A DNA stretch of 17,177 nt from CAYNLG01 sp964397995. Lineage in GTDB: Bacteria; Planctomycetota; Phycisphaerae; FEN-1346. This document shows, piece after piece, positions 7,943 through 13,927 of the stretch. The DNA is taken from contig CAYNLG010000078.1 in NCBI GenBank assembly GCA_964397995.1, positions 1 to 17,177 on the forward strand. The letters are read 5' to 3'. The translations under genes and the position numbers were made by a program. The first letter of the stretch is position 1; each line of letters opens with the position of its first letter. The notes beneath the pieces were generated by a model. That model saw only the letters and a program-made list of their open reading frames with translations, was not told the DNA's origin and ran no database searches.

Positions 7943-8725
7943 TTACGCTTTGCGGCGACGGACGTAGCCGACCAGACTGCCGACGCCGAACATCAGGCCG
8001 GCCATGGTCAGGGGTTCGGGGACGGGGGTCAGGCTCACTTGGTACTCGCCCCCCCCGATATCCGTCACGTCCACGGCGAAGGTGCCATACTGGAGCGGGA
8101 TGACTTCACTGCCCCACGTCCAGTCCATGTCCCAGGCCCCGGCGCCACCCCCGTTGAGAGCAGCGTCGCCATCGTTCGCATCAGGATCTGCCGGGACGAG
8201 CCCCCGGTACTGACCCACATCGTCCTCTGAGGCCAGCAGGGCGGACCAATCCATCGCCCCCGACATGGGCGTCCCAAGGGCATCTGACTTGTATTCCAGG
8301 TACCAGTTGCTGGACGTAAGAGTCAGCTGGTAATGGTAATAGTCGGCAACGTCTGGATCGTAGAACGCACCCCAGCCGCCTCCGCCAGAGTAGCCGTCAT
8401 GGTCCGCCCCGATCGTCCCCTGTACCGCGTCGTCGTAATAGGCTGTTCCGCCCTGCCTGGCATACACGTCGAAGCCGCCTTGGGCCAGTTCGCCATCCGG
8501 CGTTTCCCATCGGCCATCGACCGAGTCATAGACTGTGCCCGGGCCGCCCGGCATGTAATACGTGCCGGAGGTGGCGTCAATGGTACCGGTGTAAGCCCCA
8601 GTCCCCGAGTCGTAGGTCAGGGCGCCCTGGAACCACATCGTCGACGACGCGACTGTGTTGGCCTCGGCCGTCCCGGTGACGACCAGTACCAAGCCTACTG
8701 CCAGTACGGCTGCTGCATATCTCAT
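7943..8725 (-). CDS. PEP-CTERM protein of unknown function (type A wrapper)
   Basis: Exported protein of 260 residues, not recognised. The signal peptide (1-22, ending TGTAEA) closely resembles those of the next two genes upstream (8851-9606 and 9965-10870). The mature part is Gly-, Tyr- and Asp-rich (e.g. GYSGGGGWGAFYDPD) with alternating patterns that suggest a beta-sandwich fold; it could be a carbohydrate-binding or structural protein, but no family motif is visible. The C terminus is VPEP (235-238), GLMFGVGSLVGYV, then RRRKA. ATG 8725 has AAGGAG ten bases upstream; a small inverted repeat (GGGGA/TCCCC) lies just before it. The gap to the next gene is only 51 bases, so co-transcription with 7094-7891 is likely. 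The region coding for the sorting signal is nearly identical in DNA to that of 8851-9606. Confidence 0.84.
   Translation of the reverse strand: MRYAAAVLAVGLVLVVTGTAEANTVASSTMWFQGALTYDSGTGAYTGTIDATSGTYYMPGGPGTVYDSVDGRWETPDGELAQGGFDVYARQGGTAYYDDAVQGTIGADHDGYSGGGGWGAFYDPDVADYYHYQLTLTSSNWYLEYKSDALGTPMSGAMDWSALLASEDDVGQYRGLVPADPDANDGDAALNGGGAGAWDMDWTWGSEVIPLQYGTFAVDVTDIGGGEYQVSLTPVPEPLTMAGLMFGVGSLVGYVRRRKA
7962..8023 (-). repeat. Sorting-signal repeat, copy 1
   Basis: This 62-base stretch encodes the PEP-CTERM signal of the gene at 7943-8725 and matches 8870-8931 at 60 of 62 positions by eye. Its sub-stretch 7994-8023 is also identical over 30 bases to 10019-10048. The upstream coding sequences of these genes are unrelated. 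Confidence 0.8.
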
Positions 8726-8850
8726 TGCGGCTGCGCTCCTTGGGGAGACTCCCCCCTTTGCTGCCCTCTCGTTGCCGCCGACGGCCCGAGGCGGGCCCCG
8801 GCGGCGGAAGGCGGCGGCAGCGGCCGCCTTCCCATGGTCTTCTGCACGCG

Positions 8851-9606
8851 CTATGCCTTCCGTCTCCGCACGTAGCCGACCAGACTGCCGACGCCGAGGA
8901 TCAGGCCGGCCATGGTCAGGGGTTCGGGGACCATTTGCACGTCCAGCGACGAATACTGCCAATCGTCGGTAGGTGACTCCCGGTACCGAACCTGGCCCAG
9001 GGCGTGCGATTGGTAGGACTTGACGATCGCGGCCAGTGCGTCGATATCCGCTTGGTCGGTCTCATCGTACGGACTACCATACGTGTCGGGCGGTGGTGCA
9101 TCATCGTCCGTGGCCCACCAGGCGAAACCGATACTGCCGACCACGCCCGATGTGCCCATATTGTCGTCGTAGTCCTCCCACCTGGTGGAAGGAGCAGCCC
9201 AACCCAGTTCCGCCTCATCCATGGCCCAATTGCCATCGTCATCAAGCGTCCACTCCGTGCCGGCCCAGTCGACGGTCCATTTGACCTCAAACTTCCCATC
9301 CAGATTGGTCATGGTCTCCCCCGGAACCCAGTAGATCCAGTGGAGGCGCTTCCCCAAGTCCCCGGTGCTGTAGACGATCTCGTCATAGGGACTCATGACG
9401 GTCGTGCCGGGGAACGTCCCCGTACGCATGTTTGTGAATGCCCCCGCTGCGACGTCATCCTTGGTCGTGGCCCACCACGGGGCCCAATCCGGTGAACCGT
9501 ACACATTGGGCGCGCTGTCCACGTACAGGTCCACGGAAACGGCCTCGGCCGCGCCCGTTGCGGCCAGCAGAAGGCCGAGGGCCGCTGCAGCTGTCAGATA
9601 TCGCAT
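8851..9606 (-). CDS. Trp/Asp-rich PEP-CTERM protein of unknown function (type A wrapper)
   Basis: Exported protein of 251 residues, not recognised. The signal peptide is MRYLTAAAALGLLLAATGAAEA (1-22; same MRY start and T-G-x-A end as its neighbours). The mature part is unusually rich in Trp and acidic residues (APWWATTKDD, LDDDGNWAMDEAELGW, FAWWATDDDAPPPD), which suits a secreted beta-rich or carbohydrate-binding domain, but no family motif is seen. VPEP (226-229), GLILGVGSLVGYV and RRRKA form the sorting signal. The ATG at 9606 has AAGGAG seven bases upstream. A run of alternating TG (9626-9636) sits in the leader just ahead of the ribosome-binding site. A 358-base gap separates it from the next gene upstream, so it may have its own promoter, though none was identified. 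Confidence 0.84.
   Translation of the reverse strand: MRYLTAAAALGLLLAATGAAEAVSVDLYVDSAPNVYGSPDWAPWWATTKDDVAAGAFTNMRTGTFPGTTVMSPYDEIVYSTGDLGKRLHWIYWVPGETMTNLDGKFEVKWTVDWAGTEWTLDDDGNWAMDEAELGWAAPSTRWEDYDDNMGTSGVVGSIGFAWWATDDDAPPPDTYGSPYDETDQADIDALAAIVKSYQSHALGQVRYRESPTDDWQYSSLDVQMVPEPLTMAGLILGVGSLVGYVRRRKA
8870..8931 (-). repeat. Sorting-signal repeat, copy 2
   Basis: This stretch encodes the PEP-CTERM signal of the gene at 8851-9606. It differs from 7962-8023 at two adjacent bases only, and shares 30 identical bases (8902-8931) with 10019-10048. Confidence 0.8.
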
Positions 9607-9964
9607 GTCCGTACTCCTTAAATCCTGTGTGTGTGTTCTGCCGGTGTCCGTCACCAGCGCTTGGGCCGGGCCTGACCGTCAAGCCCGGCCGGGAAGCCGC
9701 GCGCCGCGCGCCCGGCTTCCCGCCCGTCTCGGCACGCACCTGGTGTGCCGGTTTTGGCCCCGTGTGGGGCTTACGACGCGTCGGTCATAGGCGGCTTTCC
9801 CCCCTGCACGCGCGTCCCTCGTGGTCGTCCTGTCCCGTATATGGGTTCCGCTGTCCGAATCGGCACCGGCCAAGCCGCCCAAGGGGGGCGGCCCCTCACG
9901 GCCCGTGCCGCCGGGTTCGCTCTCGCGTCTCGCGGGCGCCGGCCGCGCCGGCGACCATCATGGG
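9607..9964. other. 358-base gene-free gap with three perfect hairpins
   Basis: No gene is seen. Three exact inverted repeats are present: 9664-9671/9683-9690 (8 bp), 9690-9699/9713-9722 (10 bp) and 9874-9880/9886-9892 (7 bp, 5-base loop). The third lies about 70 bases past the stop of the gene at 9965-10870, and the first two share base 9690, so they may compete. None is followed by a T-tract on the minus strand. No convincing promoter was found. Confidence 0.4.
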
Positions 9965-10870
9965 TCAGACTCCCTTCCGCCGCCGGACGTACCCGGCAAG
10001 GCTGCCCACGCCCAGGACCAGGCCGGCCATGGTCAGGGGTTCGGGGACGACGGCGTCCAAGCCGCTGAAGGTGTGTCCTGCGCTCAGGCCACTTACCGAC
10101 GAGTAAAGGGTCGTCGTTGCGCCCGTTGCAGGATCAATTGCGTAGAGCCCGGCATTTTGCCAAGACACGCCAATTAGATCACCGGCGGGACCGAACTGCC
10201 ATCCACTCATCAGGCCGGACGCTGGCGTGGTATAGAGCGTTTTGTCGAAGGTTTCAGCAACGTCGCCGATGTCAGCAGCATCGATGGTGGCGAGCCAACT
10301 CTCACCGGGATTGCCTCCCGACTTCCACGAGGATGCATAGAACACACCATCTTGGTACTCAAGGCCGCCGTCCGGTGCCGACCCCACGTATGCACCCGCT
10401 GCTGCACCAGTAACGTCACCACCCGCATCGAGGGACATGACGATTGCGTTGCCACGGTATGTTTCATCCCAAGTGCAGTTCTCGACGCCGTACAGAGTCC
10501 CGTCGACGTACTCCAGGGCGTGGATCTGCGAGTAGTTGGTGCCCAGGAGATCCGCGACATCGGTCGTCGATAAGACGGCCCCGGTACAGCGGTCGATCTT
10601 CAGCAACTTGACGCTACCTTGCTCTGTCGATTTGTCGGCTGTGGCGTACAGGTAGTTTCCCGAGTCAGCCAGTCCCATGATCCAGTTGTAGTCTGTGTAG
10701 CTCCACTTCGACCCCGCCACAACTTGACCCGAGGACGTCTCGACTTTGAAAATCTCCGGCCCGCCGATACCCCAGCCGGGAGATGACGAGCCCCACAGCG
10801 TTGTCGCGCTGGCCGTCCCGGTCCCGGCCAAGACAAGCCCAACGGCCGCAAGCAGTGTCACATAACGCAT
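9965..10870 (-). CDS. Beta-propeller-like PEP-CTERM protein (type A wrapper)
   Basis: Exported protein of 301 residues. The signal peptide MRYVTLLAAVGLVLAGTGTASA (1-22) matches those of the two genes downstream. The mature part has repeated blade-like units such as LLKIDRCTGAVL (89-100), ALEYVDGTLYGVE (118-130), GLEYQDGVFYAS (169-180) and GLYAIDPATGATTTL (241-255). That pattern is seen in WD40/NHL-type and DUF4394-like propellers, and resembles the protein at 11892-12845. The sorting signal is VPEP (275-278), GLVLGVGSLAGYV, RRRKGV. ATG 10870 has GGGAGG six bases upstream; the frame is open further to 11446, but that part overlaps the real gene at 10978-11766 and has no protein features. Likely an anchored binding protein; ligand unknown. 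Confidence 0.86.
   Translation of the reverse strand: MRYVTLLAAVGLVLAGTGTASATTLWGSSSPGWGIGGPEIFKVETSSGQVVAGSKWSYTDYNWIMGLADSGNYLYATADKSTEQGSVKLLKIDRCTGAVLSTTDVADLLGTNYSQIHALEYVDGTLYGVENCTWDETYRGNAIVMSLDAGGDVTGAAAGAYVGSAPDGGLEYQDGVFYASSWKSGGNPGESWLATIDAADIGDVAETFDKTLYTTPASGLMSGWQFGPAGDLIGVSWQNAGLYAIDPATGATTTLYSSVSGLSAGHTFSGLDAVVPEPLTMAGLVLGVGSLAGYVRRRKGV
9993..10029 (-). repeat. 37-base exact repeat in a sorting signal, copy 1
   Basis: These 37 bases are identical to 11003-11039. They encode the hydrophobic part of the PEP-CTERM signals of the genes at 9965-10870 and 10978-11766, whose remaining sequences are unrelated. Confidence 0.8.
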
Positions 10871-10911
10871 GGTCCGCCTCCCTTCAGAAGGATCGTGTTC
10901 GTGTTCTCTGG

Positions 10912-10953
10912 CCGCGCGTCCGATACCCGGCGGTCGCGCCGGAGCCCGCGCGG
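10912..10953. other. Cruciform-like nested hairpin between two PEP-CTERM genes
   Basis: Outer arms 10912-10918/10947-10953 (7 bp) enclose inner arms 10927-10932/10937-10942 (6 bp, loop GTCG). It lies 25 bases past the stop of the gene at 10978-11766 and 42 bases before the start of the next. No T-tract follows. Confidence 0.35.
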
Positions 10954-10977
10954 TTGGTTCTTCCTGATTGCTCTCGC

Positions 10978-11766
10978 TCAGCCCTTCCGCCGCTGGACGT
11001 AGCCGGCAAGGCTGCCCACGCCCAGGACCAGGCCGGCCACGGTGACCGGCTCGGGGATGGGGTCGGCCGGGAGTCCCGGCACCCACATCGCGAAGTCCTG
11101 GTTGTCCGGGTTCGCGAGCACCCGGAGCGGCACGTCGGGCTCGTCGGTGCCGAGGGCCGCCAGCCACGTGTTGGCGGTGTCGAGCCAGCCGCTGCCCCAG
11201 TAGTAGGTCATCGAGAGGGCGCCCGCGTGGACGTCGTAGGCGTTGGCCACGTCCTCGTAGACGATCTCCCAGACGCAGGCCTGGAACGCGGCCGCGCCGT
11301 CGTGCGTGCCGAGGTCGCCGGTGTGCTGGTCGAAGAGGCGCCTCAGGTCCCAGGCCTTCTCGCCCTGCATGGCCGTGTTGCCCCCGCCGATGGGGGCGTC
11401 TTCGGGGGCATACACGTCGTAGACCTTGTAGGACGTCGGGGCCCATTGCCGCACGTCGGCACAGAACGTGCCGACCAGCCCGTTCACCGCGGCGTCGTAG
11501 ACGGCCTCACCCTCGCCGGTCGGCGTGAAGCCGCCATCGAGGCGCAGGTTGTACTTGCCGGTCAGGAGGCCGTTGGTGGTCTTGCCGTCGACCGTCAGGT
11601 TGGCGGCCCGGCGCGGCGAGACGCTCGCGTACTTCAGTCGCACCTGGCCGAGGGACGTCGCCCCCGCCGGGGTCGCGGCCAGAAGGGCGACACACGCCCC
11701 GGCCGCGACCCGCGTGGCCCAGCGGAGCCACGTCGTGTGTGTGTGTGCGTCGGTTCGTGCCTTCAC
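10978..11766 (-). CDS. PEP-CTERM protein with thioester-domain-like Cys/Gln motifs
   Basis: Exported protein of 262 residues, paralog of the protein at 7094-7891. A 16-residue N region precedes the signal-peptide core (about 17-36, ends AGA-TS). The mature domain has VGTFCADVRQW with Cys102, AWDLRRLFDQHTGD (138-151), and FQACVWEIVYE (161-171). The last fits the thioester-domain motif hydrophobic-Q-x-x-hydrophobic-W (Gln162), so a Cys102-Gln162 internal thioester is possible. The end is IPEP (237-240), GLVLGVGSLAGYV, QRRKG. The start is GTG 11766, the only one that precedes the signal peptide; its ribosome-binding site is weak (GGAAG, ten bases away). A GT-dinucleotide tract (11735-11747) lies in codons 7-11. 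Family membership beyond the motif match is unproven without a search or model. Confidence 0.84.
   Translation of the reverse strand: MKARTDAHTHTTWLRWATRVAAGACVALLAATPAGATSLGQVRLKYASVSPRRAANLTVDGKTTNGLLTGKYNLRLDGGFTPTGEGEAVYDAAVNGLVGTFCADVRQWAPTSYKVYDVYAPEDAPIGGGNTAMQGEKAWDLRRLFDQHTGDLGTHDGAAAFQACVWEIVYEDVANAYDVHAGALSMTYYWGSGWLDTANTWLAALGTDEPDVPLRVLANPDNQDFAMWVPGLPADPIPEPVTVAGLVLGVGSLAGYVQRRKG
11003..11039 (-). repeat. 37-base exact repeat in a sorting signal, copy 2
   Basis: Identical to 9993-10029; encodes the hydrophobic part of the PEP-CTERM signal of the gene at 10978-11766. Confidence 0.8.
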
Positions 11767-11810
11767 AGCCCACTCGCTTCCGTTCGGGCGCCGGGTACCC
11801 CTCGTGTGTC

Positions 11811-11877
11811 CCGGCCCCGGGCGCCTCGTCGGGGCCGGCTCTGTCTCATGTGTCCGGGAGTCCTCTGCCGCTCCCGG
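11811..11877. other. Two perfect hairpins between PEP-CTERM genes
   Basis: Arms 11811-11818/11831-11838 (8 bp) and 11854-11860/11871-11877 (7 bp). The second begins 14 bases past the stop of the gene at 11892-12845. No T-tract follows on the minus strand. Confidence 0.4.
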
Positions 11878-11891
11878 GGGCGGCGGTGTTG

Positions 11892-12845
11892 CTACGCGGG
11901 CCGCCTGCGCCGCAGGTACGACCCCAGGGACCCGAAGCCGATCAGGAGCCCCGTCACCGTGACGGGTTCGGGCACGATCAGGGCCGCCAGGTCACCCCGG
12001 CCGGCGTTGAAGTCCTGGATCACGTTGCCGTGCAGAACCGTCCGGGCGAACGCGTTCGCGACGTCGTAGCGGAAGACGTCGTCGTTGTCGCCCAGGCCCG
12101 GCACGCTGTTCATATTCACGTCGAAGGCGAAGAGGTCGTCCGGCCCCGCCGCCTGCGAGAAGGCCAGGCCCACGAGACCCTGGCCGGGGTCGCTGTGCTG
12201 CGCCGTGACCGCGCCGGTGGCCGGGTCGAGGGTGTGGATGACCGAGGCCCCCGCGACGCGGTCGAGGCTTGTCAGCCAGAACGTGCCGTCGGCGTCGACG
12301 GCCAGGTCGCAGCTCGTGTCGACGTCCGCGAGGGCCAGGGGGACGGCCGACCCGGCGATGACCGACCCGTCGGTCGGGTCGATTTCGAGGAGTTCGTTGC
12401 CGAGGGCGTCGACGGCCCAGAGCCGGTCGGCCGCGTCGAAGACCGCCCCGCGGATGTCGCGCCCCGTCAGCCAGGCCCCGACGGGTGTCGCCGTCGCCGT
12501 GGTCGGGTCGATGGCGATGAGCCGGGCGTCGCGCGGGTGGCCCAGCTTGTCGTTGGCCTCGGTCAGCTGGAAGGCGAGCAGGCCGTGGCCGGGTCCGATG
12601 GCCAGGCCGTCGGCATCGAGACCGGCCCCGCCGAGGCGCAGCTCGCCGAGGTCGGTGAACTGCGACCCGTCCTCGCGGAAGGTAAACAGGTGGGTCGGCG
12701 CGCCGGAGTACTGGCCGGGAGGCTGGTTGAAGTAGTTCTCGGACTTCAGGCCGTAGGTGATGCCGTGGGCCGTCGAGGCGGCGCACAGCAGGGCAACCGC
12801 GGAACCCACCAGAGCCGCCATCCGAGTTGGCCGCGAGAGACGCAT
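11892..12845 (-). CDS. Beta-propeller-like PEP-CTERM protein coupled to the sugar transferase gene
   Basis: Exported protein of 317 residues. Signal peptide 1-28 (LVGSAVALLCAASTAHG). The mature part has propeller-like repeats: RLIAIDPTTATATPVG (108-123), RLWAVDALGNELLEIDP (141-157), GTFWLTSLDRVAG (187-199) and VIHTLDPATGAVTAQH (202-217). The pattern fits DUF4394/DUF6923-like or NHL-like propellers. The C terminus is VPEP (291-294), a hydrophobic stretch and YLRRRRPA. The ATG is 3 bases past the TAG of the sugar transferase gene, and the AAGGAGG ribosome-binding site lies inside that gene's last codons, so the two are translationally coupled. That makes it the PEP-CTERM protein most tightly tied to EPS assembly. 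A second ATG at codon 9 is possible but would shorten the signal peptide's N region. Confidence 0.87.
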   Translation of the reverse strand: MRLSRPTRMAALVGSAVALLCAASTAHGITYGLKSENYFNQPPGQYSGAPTHLFTFREDGSQFTDLGELRLGGAGLDADGLAIGPGHGLLAFQLTEANDKLGHPRDARLIAIDPTTATATPVGAWLTGRDIRGAVFDAADRLWAVDALGNELLEIDPTDGSVIAGSAVPLALADVDTSCDLAVDADGTFWLTSLDRVAGASVIHTLDPATGAVTAQHSDPGQGLVGLAFSQAAGPDDLFAFDVNMNSVPGLGDNDDVFRYDVANAFARTVLHGNVIQDFNAGRGDLAALIVPEPVTVTGLLIGFGSLGSYLRRRRPA

Positions 12846-12848
12846 GGC

Positions 12849-13505
12849 CTAGTGGGCCTCCTTGTCGTTCAGTTTGCCGAACGTGGCCGCGAGGATGCGA
12901 AGCTCGGTGCTCCAGTTCTGTCGCTCGATGTACTCCAAGTCCGACCGCAGCTTCTCCCGGAAAGCCTCGACGGACGTGTCGTAGCCGTTGCGGACCTGCG
13001 CGAGGCCGGTGATCCCCGGCCGCACGGCCAGGCGCTTCCGGATTTCGGGGTAGACCGTCTCAAGTTCGGCCAGGATCTCAGGCCGCTCAGGCCTGGGGCC
13101 GACGAGGGACATGTCGCCCCGCACAACGTTGATGAGTTGGGGGAGTTCGTCGACGTGGCTGCGGCGCATCCAGCGGCAGGCGGGAACGACCCGCGCATCG
13201 CCCTTCTGGGCCCAGACGGCCCCGGTGGCGGACTCCGCGTCAGCATACATGGTGCGGAGTTTGTACATCGTGAACAATACGCCATCGCGGCCGATCCGTT
13301 TCTGCGTGAAGAAGATCGGTCCGCGGCTCGACAGTTTGATCAAGAGGGCGCAGAGGGCGAGCAGGGGGAGGCTGAGGACCAGCAGAGCGGCCCCGACCAA
13401 GACGTCGAAGACCTCCTTCGCGAGGGTGAAGAATCGCCGCGCAACGTGCCACGTCAACGCAAACAACCCAGCGCCGAATCCGACAATCGTGATAGGCTCC
13501 GGCAT
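12849..13505 (-). CDS. Initiating sugar transferase (bacterial sugar transferase, WbaP/EpsL C-terminal type)
   Basis: Membrane enzyme of 218 residues that would transfer a sugar-1-phosphate from a UDP-sugar to undecaprenyl phosphate to start EPS repeat-unit assembly. The catalytic domain is complete: membrane hairpin KEVFDVLVGAALLVLSLPLLAL (30-51), GPIFFTQKRIGRDGVLFTMYKLRTM (62-86), SHVDELPQLINVVRGDMSLVGPRPE (116-140; catalytic Asp119-Glu120) and RPGITGLAQV (162-171). It has the short form without the CoA-binding-like N-terminal region. Oddly, the protein begins MPEPITIVGFGAGLF (1-15) followed by ARR, which has the three-part layout of a PEP-CTERM signal. ATG 13505 has AAGGGG six bases upstream, so this is the true N terminus; the frame is open to 13622 but without protein features. 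Heads the PEP-CTERM gene series. Confidence 0.92.
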   Translation of the reverse strand: MPEPITIVGFGAGLFALTWHVARRFFTLAKEVFDVLVGAALLVLSLPLLALCALLIKLSSRGPIFFTQKRIGRDGVLFTMYKLRTMYADAESATGAVWAQKGDARVVPACRWMRRSHVDELPQLINVVRGDMSLVGPRPERPEILAELETVYPEIRKRLAVRPGITGLAQVRNGYDTSVEAFREKLRSDLEYIERQNWSTELRILAATFGKLNDKEAH

Positions 13506-13547
13506 CGCAAGCCCCTTTCCAACCTGGCGGGGCGAGCCCGTCCCAGG

Positions 13548-13576
13548 TTGACAGGGGCCGATGCGCCGGCTATACT
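13548..13576 (+). promoter_or_regulatory. Near-consensus sigma-70-type promoter, plus strand
   Basis: TTGACA (13548-13553), a 17-base spacer and TATACT (13571-13576): 11 of 12 consensus bases at ideal spacing. It lies 43 bases upstream of the sugar transferase start but points away from it. Predicted transcription start near 13584. The -10 region is part of a small palindrome, GCTAT/ATAGC (13569-13583), so a weak opposing -10 (TATTAA, 13576-13581 on the minus strand) is also present. Confidence 0.7.
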
Positions 13577-13583
13577 TAATAGC

Positions 13584-13675
13584 ACGTACACGGTCGCCGT
13601 GGGCGCAACGTCCCCGGCGCACCGACCCTGGCGGATCAGCCTCCCCGGCAAGGACGAGCGCTGGTCCGCCTTTTT
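13584..13675 (+). ncRNA. Candidate small RNA (about 92 nt), antisense to the sugar transferase leader
   Basis: The interval runs from the predicted start of the 13548-13576 promoter to the end of the intrinsic terminator at 13630-13675. It contains no gene-like frame. The 5' part can form a CACGG/CCGTG hairpin; the 3' part is the terminator stem. It does not match the SRP RNA, tmRNA or 6S signatures I know. If the minus-strand promoter at 13928-13956 is used, this RNA would be fully complementary to the 5' leader of the sugar transferase transcript. Alternatively it is a terminated leader of transcripts toward wecB, 634 bases downstream. Expression is inferred, not shown. Confidence 0.5.
13630..13675 (+). 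terminator. Intrinsic terminator, plus strand
   Basis: Arms 13630-13640 and 13660-13670 pair over 11 bp with one G-U wobble on the plus strand, extended by CUC/GAG inside (13641-13643/13656-13658), and are followed directly by TTTTT (13671-13675). In the other direction the wobble becomes a C-A mismatch and the T-run is on the wrong side, so the plus strand is the functional one. Confidence 0.75.
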
Positions 13676-13689
13676 ATGCCCTAGTTGTC

Positions 13690-13711
13690 CGAAACCGGGC
13701 GTTTCGCCCGG
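13690..13711. other. Two mutually exclusive hairpins in the divergent gap
   Basis: Stem A pairs 13695-13701 with 13705-13711 (7 bp, 3-base loop). Stem B pairs 13690-13695 with 13701-13706 (6 bp, 5-base loop). They share bases, so only one can form. On the minus strand this is in the predicted leader of the sugar transferase transcript. No T-tract follows on either side. Switch-like behaviour is only a possibility. Confidence 0.3.
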
Positions 13712-13927
13712 GGTTGCTCGTTCTCAGGGGCGCCGGTCACGGCGCACCCGCACCACGATGCGGTACTGCTGAAGGGGAAAGAGAAGGCACCACCTGCGGC
13801 CCTGATGCGACAAATCTCCGTTGCACCTCTCGCGCCGGCACCAAGAACTCCCCCCTTGCCACCCAACATCCTTTCGTTTCGTCGGCTCCTAGCGGCGTGC
13901 GGGAAGCCGACACAGTGCTAATACGAG

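Noticed and set aside
11739..13772. Plus-strand open frame of 677 codons
   Set aside because: It spans antisense to two well-supported genes (propeller-like protein and sugar transferase) and shows no domain or signal peptide.
13681..13869. 62-residue minus-strand frame in the sugar transferase leader, considered as a leader peptide
   Set aside because: The AAAGG lies directly against its ATG, too close for a ribosome-binding site, and the sequence has no signal or regulatory codon run.
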